Source: Lampris incognitus (Eukaryota; Chordata; Actinopteri; Lampriformes; Lampridae). Taken from it: a stretch of 64,000 bases of DNA. The stretch is taken from positions 62,909,006 through 62,973,005 of the forward strand of contig NC_079216.1 of the NCBI RefSeq assembly GCF_029633865.1, given 5' to 3'. Every line of letters starts with the position of its first letter. Position 1 is the first letter of the stretch. Made by a program: the position numbers and the translations under genes. This document shows, piece after piece, positions 24,319 through 35,535 of this stretch. Under the pieces are notes generated by a model. The model saw nothing but the letters and a program-made list of their open reading frames with translations. It was not told the origin of the DNA and did no database searches.

Positions 24319-27300
24319 TCTGATGCAATAATAATAATCCTCCCGTTTTCTCTCTTCACTGCCCCACCACTCTGTGGATGATAGGCACAATGTTGCCTCA
24401 GATTAATACCCAAAAAATGTTGAAAGTTGTTTAATAGCACTATTTACAAAGTGAGTTTCGTTATCACTACTGATCTTCCATAGTATTCCTCATCTGGGAA
24501 TAATCTCTTTTATTAGCACCTTTGCTACTGTGGAGGCATCTGCCTCTCCTGTAAACATCAACCCATTTAGAAAACATATCAACAATCACAAGACAGTATT
24601 TCTTTCCCTCACATGGTGTTAGTTCAATGAAATCCATCTGTAGCTTCGATGCTTGTGTGGTTTGCCCTCTTGCGGCATTATTTTTCAAACAATTTGAACA
24701 AACATTTTGGGAATAGTTTGTGAAGCCTCTCGTGAACCAGTGTTTGTTTACCGCGTCCACCACCCCCCCTTTGACACATAGTCAAAGGGGGGGGTGTGTG
24801 TGCCAATTTTGCATAATAAGGAAACAAACACTTAGGTAGGCAAGGACATCCGTCCTCAGACTGCCATACATTATTTACATATGTACATCCAGCCCTTATC
24901 CAGGCTGATCTCCATCTTACCAGCACAGGTTTGTGCCGTTGCTAGATCAGTTAGAGTGGCAACAGGAGTCTCAGTCGTTTGTGGCATCTGCATTACATTT
25001 TCTTGTCGTCCCGCTAACTTTGTGGCTGGGTCTGCTTGAGCATTACCTTGTGATACTGGGTCATTGTCAGTAGTGTGAGCCACACATTTGCAGACAGAAA
25101 CAGCAGTGGGGAGCTTAATAGCAGTTAAATCATAAATTAAAGGCCCATTTTATATGGGCTTGCCTGTAGATGTTAAGAAACCCCGCAGTTTCCACAGTGT
25201 GCAAAAATCATCTACAACTCCAAATGCATATCTGCTATCAGTGTACATAGTGATTTCCCTTCCGCTAGTTTGCAAGTCCTGGTTAATGCAAGCAGTTCAG
25301 CTGCCTGTGCAGACAAATGACCTGGGGGGTGTGCACTTTCAATGATGTCATAATCATCCGCTACTGCATATCCAACTTCATTTTGCCCTGTAAATTGGAT
25401 TTTTCCTAGCAGAGTCATCAACATACCATACATAGTCGGAGTTAATGAGAGGTGTTTCCTTCAAATCCATTATTGGGCTGCATACTTGCGCCAACGTGGC
25501 CAAACAATCATGAGGTTCCCCATCTTCAGCAGTAGGGAGCAGGCTGGCAGGATTTAGAGTTGTGCAACGTTTGACCTCAACATTAGGCAGACATAAGAGA
25601 ATGTTTTTCTATCTCAGCCAGCGCGCTGGAGACAAGTGCACCGTTTTCTGCTCTAGCAGAATAGAGGCCACTGAATGAGGTACAAAATGTGACTTTCTGA
25701 TACCCAGTTATATCCCGTGATGCAACTATGGCTTTTTCTGCTGCTGCTATTGCTCTTAGACAGAGAGGCAGCCCCAATGCTACACCATCTAGTTTTGAGA
25801 AAAAATATGCCATTGGTCGCTGCTTTCTTCCATGTTCTTGTAACAGAACAGAAGTCATAAAGCCCGCCTTTTTGTCCACAGTCTGTGTGAATGGTCTGTC
25901 AGGGTCAGGCAGTCCCAACGTGGGGATGGTAGTCAGTCTGTTTCAGTCAAGTGAAAGCAGTATTGGCAGCTTCTGTCCATGTCACATTGTCAGTTGGTTT
26001 TAGTCCATGGCCATGCATGATAGTCAGAAGTTGAGCCTCCAGGGATGCATAATCAGAGCTCAGTGTTTTACCATTTTCAGAGATCTCATACCTTAGGAAG
26101 ATGACCTTTTCCTGAACAAATTGCAATTTATTCAAACTGGCTTTGTGGCCTTGTTCTGCTAAATGTTTTAGCAATGCAATGGTGTCAATTTCACAAGCTT
26201 GTTTTGTTGATGAACAGATCATTAAATCATCGACATACTGTATCAGCACACTCCCTGCTGGAAGATCCAAGCCCTCCAGGCTTGCATGCAAAACCTGAGA
26301 GTAGACTGCTGGGGACTCAACATAACCTTGTGCCATCCTGGTCCACGTATATGTCTTACCCTGAAACATAAAAGCAAACCAATACCGAGAGTCTGGATGT
26401 AGTGGAACACTGAAGAATGTGTTAGCCAAATTGATTACAGAGAACCACATACTACCAGGTGGGACCTGTGAAAGTATTGTATGTGGATTAGGCACAATGG
26501 GTGCCCATGCGTGCAGTTACATTTACTGCTTGTAAATCTTGCATGAATCAACACTCTGCTGGCTGATTCTCGGGCCTTATTTTTTAACTGGAAAGATCGG
26601 TGTCCTCACTGGTGAATGAGCACATGGGATAATGACTCCTGCTGCTAGCAGACTGTTAAAAACCGGTGTTATACCTGTTACTGCCTCTGGTTTGAGCGGC
26701 TGTTGTGCCTGACATGGACAGGATGTGCCTGGGTGTGACATGGAAGGCTTCAGCCCCCTTAACTAACCCCACATCATAACCATCCTGGGCCCATAAAATT
26801 TGTGGCACTCCTTGGAACTCTGGTGAGTCAATGGTTAACTGGGGGAAATTTCCCCACTCCTTCAGATTGAATTCACTGCTGTGTGCTAGATGCAGTCTGT
26901 TTTCACATAAAGCTGCTCTGAAATGAGCATCTATATGCTAGCATTCAGGGTGAGTATTGCACTCTTTCTCCCCTAGCCTCCCACATGTGATCTTGTGAAC
27001 ACCGAGTGACCCAAGCCCCTAAATCCTCCCACTGGGCGTCAGCTGTTTTGACTAGAGGTACCTGTGGTGTCGAGTTACTCTCCCAGTGGAGCTGGGTTAT
27101 GGAGGGGGTCGGCACAACCGTTAATGTGCACATATCGTCATCCCAATACAGCTAATCGCTAGTCATAAGATCACTGTCCTTGTCTTTCCCTTGCTTTCTC
27201 GAATTCCTCATCAGCTCCTTTACTTACATTGGCTTTGATATGCAAATCAGAATTGTCTGTGAACGTGTGCTGTGGTGACATGTGAGCATGCGCTGTTTTA

Positions 27301-27854
27301 AGCAAATCAGTGGTTATTAATCTCGGCCCTGACAGCAGCAGATCCCACTGATATATGTACAATGGCTTGCCACACCCTAATTGTACACACTGACCTGGGA
27401 TGTTTGATTACTCTGGTGACCTTAATTCCTTCCTCGGTACAATGCAATACCAAGCCCAATGTACACATCAAATCTCTGGCGAACAGACTTACAGGGCAAC
27501 ACTTGGAAAAGAGGAAAGAGTGTTTTATTCTGTCACCTTCTTCTGTGACGACAGACAATGGTGTGGTATATAATTCTGTTACTGCAACACCTGATGCTTC
27601 TACGGTGTATACCTACCACTCGGGGGCATTTGAAATTCATTTTGTTTATTACTGAAACTAGCTTCGGAGTCAACCAAAAGCATAATGCGTTTCCCTGCCA
27701 CCTCCAAAATCATTTCAGGTAAATTCTCAAATGTACTCACTGTTGTCATATTGAGTATGCTTTGGCTGTCATGTGTTAATGTGTGTGTGTGTGTGTGTGT
27801 CATGTCGGAGGTGCATTCACCAGACTCCGGAATCTTCCCTGTCCCTGCTGCCAG

Positions 27855-29762
27855 TCACGCTTCATCTTCGGCGTACACACCGTGTGTGTATCCAATGGGT
27901 TCCTGTCTCCTCCTTGGTTCGGTACAGTCTTTCGCCCAATGATCAGGGACCCCACAGTTCCAACACCCCTCGTTTCGACGGCCTGCATTGCGGGGTCCTC
28001 TACTCGGAGCTTGGCCTCTGCTCCGAGGGGGGCCGCCGCACCCTTGGCGTCTGCCTCTCCCTCTCCCTCTGTTTGAGCTCTGTTGAGTCTGGAACTGTGC
28101 CAGTCGTGCCATTTGAAGCTTGTCAGTCAACCGAGCTTTGACTCGTTGTGCTTTTGTCTCGGAGAGTTTCATATTGTTTTCGACGTGGAGGGCATGCTCT
28201 TGAACAGCAGCCAAACGTCCGCTGTCCCAGCCCACACAGTGTTCGCACGCCTGACGGCTAATTTCTTCCAGGAAACGGGTCTTAAGCTGTTGTTCATACA
28301 GGGAGTCATCTCGTTCATTTAGTGGTGCTGGTGGTGCTAGACCACTGTTTTCCCCGAAAACTTTAGTCGGTCTGACTAAAAAGTCAGACACAGTCTTTAC
28401 AGGCTGCTGTCTACAGCTCTTTATTGTCCCCCATCTCATGGTGGCCAGGAAACCGTCTCTAATTCTGCCACGTAGTCCCTCTACATGGCGCCAATAATCA
28501 GCATTGTCCGCCCAGTCATAACAATCCTCCTCTTTTGACCAGCCTCCTTGCACTCTGCCCTATTTCAGTTTCATGCTGTGCATCAGAAGAGATTCGATTT
28601 CTCTCAGCATCGGTCTTTGTTGGTGTACAATCTCGAGCAACACGTTGACAACTGTATTTCCTCCATGTGTGGATATATACATATATATGTCTGGCAGGTC
28701 ACTGCACACTGATTTCATTTCATCTGGTGTCCAGGCCCTGTAGACATACACCGTGGTTGTACTGTTCTCTTTATGTGTTAAACTTCCAAAGTGTTAACAT
28801 AAATAAACAGCCAGCCAGACTCCTTTCCAAGAGCCGGGAGAGTGAGCGTCCTTGCTCCTTTGTGGCTTCGTACATCAGGTAAGTCAACATGGCACATTGA
28901 ATTAGAGTAAAACTAGAAAAAGAAAGACACAAAAATACACTTAAAGGACTGCTATGTAAACAGCCTAGCACTAACATTGTAGACAATTTTCCTTTAAGAA
29001 GACTAGACTAGACATTTCTAGATAACATTTATTTTCCATACCGAATGGAAACAGATCCAGCATCAAACGGCACTCTTGGGTAAGTATACAACAGCTTAAG
29101 TATGAAGATTGGCATTAATAGACGACTAGGACTAGGTAGTAGCAGGTAAGTATGGTATTGCATAGGTTACAACGTATTAAACTTTTATTTTCGTACAAAC
29201 TTAAACAATACGCACAATACTCATTAATATCAATTCTCTAACATGTAAGGAATATTTTAAACGTACAGCCATTGCTTTCTAAAGGATATTCACAGCAGAT
29301 TCCTTTTGATTACACTTGACAAACCATGAAGATTCGACCATGCCCTTTCACAGTTTACAGCTAACAGCTACTTCCTACTTCTCCTCTATTGTGCGGTTTC
29401 AAAAATAAAAGCTCTACTTTCAAAGTAAAAGTTCCCTAATCATTTGTGCATATAACAGTACAAAACATACTTGAACAGTCAGCTTAATGTCTCTTCAGCA
29501 CACAAACATATTCGGGGCAGAACGGTGGTGTTTCCATCTATTCTCGTATTAGGCTCGTCAATCATTGGAAGGGCGTAGGTGCTTTGCGATCTTGGTGGCA
29601 GGGCACTCGCAAGGCTCTGCGTGATGGGCTCTGCTGCAGCCGGCTGTTCTCGGGCCTCTGGATACAAACGGGCTGGCTGCTGTTGACCCTCAGCAGGCTG
29701 CTGTTGGTCTGCGGGTCTCTGAAAGGCTGAGACGGGGAAGAGATCCAGGTCATTCTGTGAAA
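27855..29762 (-). mobile_element. ERV gag remains
   Basis: On the reverse strand, 28553-27855 encodes capsid-like sequence (WSKEEDCYDWADNADYWRHV) and a nucleocapsid with one CCHC zinc knuckle (CWNCGVPDHWAKDC) in an Arg/Gly-rich context, typical of gammaretroviral Gag. Upstream pieces at 28560-28751 (YRAWTPDEMKSVCSDLP) and 29479-29762 (a Pro/Gln-rich stretch, then LPMIDEP) fit earlier parts of Gag. About 0.7 kb of unrelated AT-rich sequence (about 28760-29478) separates the last two and looks like an insertion. Confidence 0.75.
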
Positions 29763-30999
29763 GCGGAGGACAGTGATTAATCCCCCCCCCCCCCCGTATG
29801 TCACTATTCTTTTGCCTATTTCTTTTCTCTGCATCCTCTTTCCACATCATCAACGCTTTCCAATCCACCTTTCCTTTTCCTTTCTTTCTTCTCTTTCCTT
29901 TCCTTTCCTTCCCAGACAGCAAACGACAGAAGAACAGTGGAGAAGAACGCGGAGAAAGGAGAGAGAAATACGGCAAAGAATTGATGGTGGAAATGGAGGT
30001 GGAGGGAAGTGAAAGAGTTACAATGATGAAAATGTTGAAGGAGGTGAAGAAAGAGTGGAGAGGTGGTTGGTTGCAGAGTAAGAAGAGAGAAGACTTGAAG
30101 TCACAATGAAGGACAAGGAGGGGAAATCTAAATTGATGGATGGCATGCGAATGAAAGGGGCGATGATTCACGGCAGACACATTACAAACAATGACATGGT
30201 CGTGTCCTTCATCAGCCTGCCTGTTTAGCTGGAGGGCTGGAAGATACTGGCAAAGCTGGAAGAATAGGGAGTGAAGGCGACATGGCCAATTAAATGACAC
30301 ATGTGGCCTGGTACAGAAATAGCTGATGGAACGAGATTCTTAAAAGTATGTTTCAACCATCAGGTCCGCTCACTCTCCTACTCCACAAAATGTGAAACTC
30401 TCAGAAGTGCAGAATATTTTAGAGTAATTCACGACAGACAAGTTGGTGTGTGCAGACTCTGCATTAAACCTGGGCACGTTTTTAGAGAGTGCCCTGAGTT
30501 TAACTGCTTTAAATGTGGCAAGAGGGGACACTGCACGAGGGAGTGTGGCGAGCGGAGAGAGAAGAGGAGGACTGGCAGACAGAAGGAGAAGGAAGCAGAG
30601 GAGAAGAGGTGGGAGCAGAGGAGAACAGTGCAAGGGAAGATGACGACGGAGAGCAGATGGGCGAGGTAGTGGAGCAAGAAGGAGAGCAGGATGAGATGGC
30701 AGCGGAGGACGCACCCACGGAGGAGGGGAAGGAGACTGAGGAGACTGGCAGCAATGCGGACAGTAATCCAAGAAAGAAGGATGGAGGAAAGAAGGACGAC
30801 GCGGCGGTGGGAATGAAAGAAGGGAAGAAGAACGGAGGGGAAGACAGTGGGGAAGCAAGGGAGGCCACTGGGGTGAGGGAGGGAGGGGGAGAGTGGGTTA
30901 TTTCAGACATTCCAGACAGTGAGGCAATGGCATGCTGCCTACCCTGTGATAATTTAATCAAAGTAACCATAAAATAAATTCATGACAACATATCAAAAG

Positions 31000-32290
31000 C
31001 TCACTCCTCTGCTTTTTTCAGGATTGCCTTTAATGTTGCACATGCGTATTGCGTAGCTTAAGGCAAAATCAACGGGCGAAGAAAGGCACTGCTTATGGCG
31101 TGAGTGCGAGCCAATCAGCCATCAAGGTGCTAAATTGCTACAATGTCAGAGATATTTGTGCTGTCAATAAAGCAAGCTAGCTCATTTGAATTTAAGCAGC
31201 TTAGCTACACTTCAGAGCGAAAACCAGTAATGTCGACTATCGTACGTCTTCAGGGGTTTAATAAACTGGATTACCAGCAAAAATTACTTGTCATCAAGCA
31301 AGGCAGGCCTACACCAGCTCTCCCTGACCTCCACGAGTGTAAAGGGAGAAAATCATCCGATCATTCCAGCCGGAGTAGAACATAAGGAAAGAGTGGTTAT
31401 GCAGCTGCGGCTCCGATGCTACCAGAAGGGTGTACTGCTTCCCTTATTTGCTGTTTTACAGAGAGCGGGACAATGTATGGGTAGATCAAGTCAGTTTTAT
31501 TTGTATAGCCCAATATCACGAATTACAAATTTGCCTCAAGGGGCTTTACAGCAACACAACATCCTGTCCTTAGACCCTCGCATTGGATAAGGGACAACTC
31601 CCTAAGAAAAAAAAACCTTTAACAGGTAGAAAAAATAGGCAGGGTAGGTGGCGGTTACTGTGACCTGAACAACCTGCCTGCAGCGCTAGTCAAGCATGAG
31701 TGGTCCAGTTCACACGTTCAACATCAAATAGCATTGAAAACCTTTGGAAGCTGCACTCCGATCAACCTAGCTTTAAACGAGGCTAACAAACAGCAAGTCT
31801 CCACGCACAACACGAAGGTGAGGGAAAATCGTGAGATTCTGAGGTACTTGACAAGTGCTACTTGCTACTTAGGGAAACAGGAATTAGCCTTCAGGGGAAA
31901 CATGGAAAGCACCGGCTCATCAAACCAGAGAAACTATGTGGCGCTCTTAAACCTCATGCGGCGAAAGACCAGCAGTTGGCGACACATCTTGAAGTTTCTT
32001 CAGTGTTTTCCGAAACATCGAATCCTATTCAAAACGACCTTATCTTGGCAGTAAGTGACACTCTTCGGCAGAACGTTCAAGATGAGGTGAATGCAGCCCC
32101 TTTCGTGTCGATAAGACCACTGACACAACCGACAAAGCGCAGCTCTCTGTTGTACTGTGGTATGTCTGCCAAAATGGAGTTAAAAGAGGCATTTTTGGGA
32201 TTTAGTGATGTAATGCTGTGCAACGTAATGATGTGAGGCAATGGTGGTACTTAGTCATTTCACAGCCATCAAAAACCATATAAAACAAGA
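31000..32290 (+). mobile_element. hAT transposase relic
   Basis: Fragments on + match hAT transposases of the ZMYM/BED-like type: an N-terminal piece near 31200-31380, then NREILRYLTSATCYLGKQEL and ASNPIQNDLILAVSDTL-like sequence at about 31830-32060, and the start of the DDE region near 32110. The C-terminal half is missing and the frame changes at least twice. A repeat D copy interrupts it at 31483-31610. Inverted ends were not found. Confidence 0.6.
31483..31610 (+). repeat. Repeat D fragment
   Basis: It shares 'ttgtatagcccaatatcacg' and 'ttgcctcaaggggctttaca' with the copy at 8952, and ends in an A run. It is nested in the hAT relic. Confidence 0.8.
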
Positions 32291-32563
32291 AAAAAGTACT
32301 TCACATATCTACTTTGACAATATTTTTGTTTCGGTTTTCAGTTTGGACTGTAGTTCAGCCAGGGGGGCGTAATACTCTAGAATTCTATGGCAGCTGGAAG
32401 AGTGAAGAAGGTTCAGATTGTTACAAAACAGAGAACACAAAAGGATGTAATTTGGATTTGTGAATAGGAAAATCCCACTGGGGAGGAAATCTGCTAGAAT
32501 ACAAAGGAAAGTGAAAAAAGACGGCTTAGGTAGTTAAAATGGGGCATCTCTTTCCATTTGTAC

Positions 32564-33040
32564 TGTAGCGACTGGGGGAGGGGGTCGCTCTGACTGTCCA
32601 CGGCTCTGCGCTGAGGGTCTCATGGGACCGTTAATGTTCGGGTTGAATTATAGTAATTTATGTGTCTCGATGATGTGTTCATGTTGTGATGATTGTTGTT
32701 TGTTTGCGGGTTGACTGGGACTGGGTAGACGACTATGTTACGGACTGACTGACCGTAGGGCCGTGACTGACAATAATGGCCTTGTTGGGGGAAGGCGTCG
32801 TTTCGGAAACTGTTGGGAAGAGGCAGAATCAAGGTGCACCGCTCAGGTCGTGCGGTGTGCGGGGTACAGGACCTGCCAGTCTCAAGCGCATCCTTGCCTC
32901 TTGCCTCGCCTCCCCTTCAGTGGCGTTCGGTTCTGACGGGGAGTTAAAACTACATAACCTGGGGTCATGCGGCGTAAGGGACATGAGAGTTGCGAATAAG
33001 AGATCTCTATCTTTCCACTCTTCCACACCGGCTCGCCACA
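32564..33040 (+). mobile_element. Putative solo LTR
   Basis: A 477-bp block has inverted ends TGTAGCGA and TCGCCACA, and lies between GTAC and ATAC, which may be a diverged 4-bp target duplication. It contains no coding sequence. It is nested in the LINE relic; strand and family are uncertain. Confidence 0.5.
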
Positions 33041-34184
33041 ATACTTTTAATGGTAAAAAAAAAAAAATCACCTCCTTTTAATGCAAATACGATTAGGGGG
33101 CAGTAAACCTTCATGGTGAGAGACACATTGGGATGAGGAGGCATGTGTGCAAGGTTGAGAGAATGGGCGGGAGAAATGTATGTGAGCAATGGTGGAATCG
33201 GAACAAGATGGGTTGGAATATTAGTGTGAAAAGAGGTGTATAGTGGAGAATGTGTGGGTGAGGGGAGAGTGATAGGGATTACTTTTGAGCACTTGGGTAA
33301 AGAAATTCAATTGTTGAATGTGTATGCACCGAATGAGGAGAGAGAGGAGGGGTTTTTTTTTTTTTTAGAAATTGGAAGGGATGGTGGGTGAGAAGTGTAT
33401 GGTGGTGGGTGACTTTAATGTATGGTGTGGAAGGTTGGCTGCGAGTGTGAGATTTAAGAGCGGTTCGTCGAGAGAGGTGTGTTAAAAGAAGTGATGAGAG
33501 TGAAAGGGCTGATTGACGTGTGGAGAGAGGAATCCGGAGGGGAGGGCCTTCCCCAGGAGACAAGTGGTGAAAGGGGGGTTAAAACAGAGCGGGAAAGATT
33601 GAGCTTTGAGCACGAAGGGCGTAGCGGGTAAGATAGGGGAAATAGAATACAAAGTCACAAAACTAAGTGATCACTTGGTATTAGGTTTTAGCTTAGGCCA
33701 AAGTGTAGAGAGGATGGGGGGGGGGGTCTGAGTGGTGAGTTGCTGAGAGATAAGAAATATAAGAAGGAAATAGTGAGCGTGTATAATGAGAAGAACATTG
33801 GGAGGTGGTGGGAGAGTGTGAAAGAAGAGTTAATAGCAGAGGCAGAGATAGGATAGAGAGAAAACGAGAGGAGGTTAAAGGGAGGGTTAGCTAGAGAGGG
33901 CAGATAGGGAGGCAGGTTATGATGTAAGGGAATATATTAGAGAAAAGATGAATTGCAGGAGACGGAACAAAAGAGGTGTATGGGAGCAATAGTTAGAAGC
34001 AGGGCTAGCTAGATATGTAGTTCAGGGAGAGAAATGTAGGTGGAAGGAAAGGATGGTCGGGAGATTACAGATTTTGTAGGGATAGCTGAAAGAGTAGGTT
34101 TTTATAGGTAATTATTTGGGAAAGAACAGATTGATGAAGGTAGCATAGTCATAGCATAGCTTAGTCTCACCCGCTTCAGACGAT

Positions 34185-34300
34185 GGCCTCACCCAGTACC
34201 GGTGTGGGAAGTTAGCGGTGCGGACTTGTGTTTGTGGCGGCCTCACCCAGTACCGGTGCGGACTTGTGTTTGTGGCGGCCTCACCCAGTACCGTCCATGT
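34185..34300. repeat. Short tandem repeat in the ERV leader
   Basis: Three copies of 'cctcacccagtacc' are separated by 'gcggacttgtgtttgtggcg' (unit about 36-46 bp). They lie between the LINE insertion and the 5' LTR, in the untranslated leader. Confidence 0.75.
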
Positions 34301-34667
34301 AGTGTCTTTGTCCACATCTGCATCTAAGTTTGTGTCTTCATTTGATGGCTGGGAGAGCTGGTGCTGGATCGGCTTGGAGAGCTTGGTCTGCTGCGTTCTG
34401 TGGGCCCAGGGACCACGGCCCTGCCCGGAGCTGGAAACACCGAGGGTGGTCTGACAGGATGCGGATCGGGGCAGGTTAAGCTAACTGCTAGCTCGTGCAG
34501 ACCGGCAGGTCCGACAGTCGACCTACATTCGTTCTCTTGGGCAGTGATTGTTTTTTCATTGTTTGATATACGTATGTGTTCTTGTAATTTTTGGATACGC
34601 GTTTCTGTCTTCGTGTTGCACTGCTGTGGGCTGGGGGAAACGATAGTTCGTTTCATTTCATGTACGC

Positions 34668-34830
34668 AAGCGACCGGGACACATACCCACATCCGGCTTC
34701 CCACCCGCAGACACGGCCAATTGTGTCTGTAGGGACGCCTGACCAAGCTGGAGGTAACGCGGGGATTCGAACTGGCGATCCTCATGTTGGTACATAGGCA
34801 ACGGAATAGACCGCTACGCTACCCGGACGC
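34668..34830 (-). mobile_element. SINE-B head fragment
   Basis: The reverse complement of the first 165 bp of SINE-B, with the tRNA-like promoter at the right end. It is inserted in the ERV leader, about 60 bp from the primer-binding site. The SINE body is missing. Confidence 0.8.
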
Positions 34831-34887
34831 CCTGGCCGGCCAGATTCGGTCCGTGCAGAGTGGGTCAAAGAAGAATATGAGTTAGGC

Positions 34888-34905
34888 TTCCCGGAGGAGC
34901 CCCCA
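34888..34905 (-). mobile_element. ERV primer-binding site, tRNA-Pro type
   Basis: On the reverse strand, TGGGGGCTCCTCCGGGAA lies 3 bp after the 5' LTR. It closely matches the tRNA-Pro complement used by murine leukaemia virus and its relatives. Confidence 0.85.
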
Positions 34906-34908
34906 AAT

Positions 34909-35405
34909 TGTCGTGGCAATTAGTTAATTCCACTCTGACGTTAAATGAGGAGCGAGATAAAACTCTCTTACCGTACTGTCACACAATTTCAATACATGTT
35001 CAATGAACAGACGCACAAGCTGAGACACTTGAATTTGTGCCCTGATCTCAGAGCCCCCCCCCCCCCTTTATACCTTGCAGCACAAACAGCTGGGTCATGC
35101 TTATTGTGAACTAATCTGGTTGGGAGAAGTAACTCATCTCTATTGCTGGGCTGTCATCCGAATGGGTAACAGGCTGAGAGAGTTCATAGGTCAGGTCTCC
35201 GCTCGCCCAGCTCGTGATCCCCAGGACCCTTCCCCTTCAGACCTTGTGACCCTCGAATACGTTTCCCAGACGGTCCTCCGCCATCAACCAACAGTCAATC
35301 ACAGGCCTTTTCCTGTTCATACAGGAGAAGGCACTTTTATAGCCCCACCCGTGTTGCTTCACCTGTGTCCTGCTACACATGAGCCCCAGGCATCCATCCA
35401 TCCAT

Positions 35406-35441
<36 letters not shown>

Positions 35442-35535
35442 CCATCCATCCATCCAGGCAGTGTGAACACAGTGCAGCTGATACATGGTGAAAGATTAAA
35501 AGTGAGCAAACAGTCGTATATGAATTGCCCTCACA
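34909..35535 (-). mobile_element. ERV 5' LTR
   Basis: A 627-bp terminal repeat with TG...CA ends, nearly identical to 16788-17368. The ATCC/GGAT microsatellite (about 35393-35457) is longer here, and about 40 bp near the outer end differs from the other copy. Confidence 0.88.

Larger units (their letters stand above)
20700..27803 (-). mobile_element. ERV pro-pol remains
   Basis: Reading leftwards on the reverse strand: a protease region at about 27.8-27.3 kb; reverse transcriptase at 26.5-25.95 kb (LANTFFSVPLHPDSRYWFAF, SVLIQYVDDLMICS, carrying the YVDD active site); RNase H at about 25.9-24.9 kb (GHLSAQAAELLALTRTCKLA); integrase at about 24.9-24.36 kb (MDFIELTP, VIVDMFSKWVDVY). Integrase continues at about 21.22-20.70 kb (TGLSPFETLTGRPM, DLKRKYWRKP). 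The roughly 3.1 kb between the two integrase parts is a later nested insertion. Confidence 0.85.
29860..34110 (+). mobile_element. L1/Tx1-like LINE relic inserted in the ERV leader
   Basis: The + strand at 30301-30669 encodes an ORF1-type protein with two CCHC knuckles (CRLCIKPGHVFREC, CFKCGKRGHCTREC) and a Lys/Glu-rich tail. Upstream, 30100-30230 reads as KDKEGKSKLMDGMRMKGAMI and IHGRHITNNDMVVSFISLPV. At about 33200-33560 an endonuclease reads out of frame order (NVYAPNEE, GDFNVWCGR). The ORF2 reverse transcriptase is missing. It is broken by many frame changes and by the hAT relic and solo LTR between its two halves. Confidence 0.65.
16788..35535 (-). mobile_element. Class I (gammaretrovirus/epsilonretrovirus-like) ERV with two LTRs and nested insertions
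   Basis: A proviral fossil on the reverse strand. The 5' LTR is 34909-35535 and the 3' LTR 16788-17368. A tRNA-Pro primer-binding site sits next to the 5' LTR and a polypurine tract next to the 3' LTR. Between them lie recognisable gag, protease, reverse transcriptase, RNase H, integrase and env remains in standard order. It is broken many times over, including at least five later insertions (a LINE carrying further elements, a SINE head, a nested SINE complex in integrase, a minisatellite in env, and one of about 0.7 kb in gag). By eye the LTRs differ at roughly 2-3% of aligned positions outside the ATCC repeat, so it is fairly young. Flanking AACG and AATG may be a 4-bp target duplication. 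It lies antisense in the st8sia2 3' UTR. Confidence 0.9.

Noticed and set aside
30370-30970. Serine/proline-rich reverse-strand frames
   Set aside because: These are shadows of the Lys/Glu-rich LINE ORF1 tail on the + strand.
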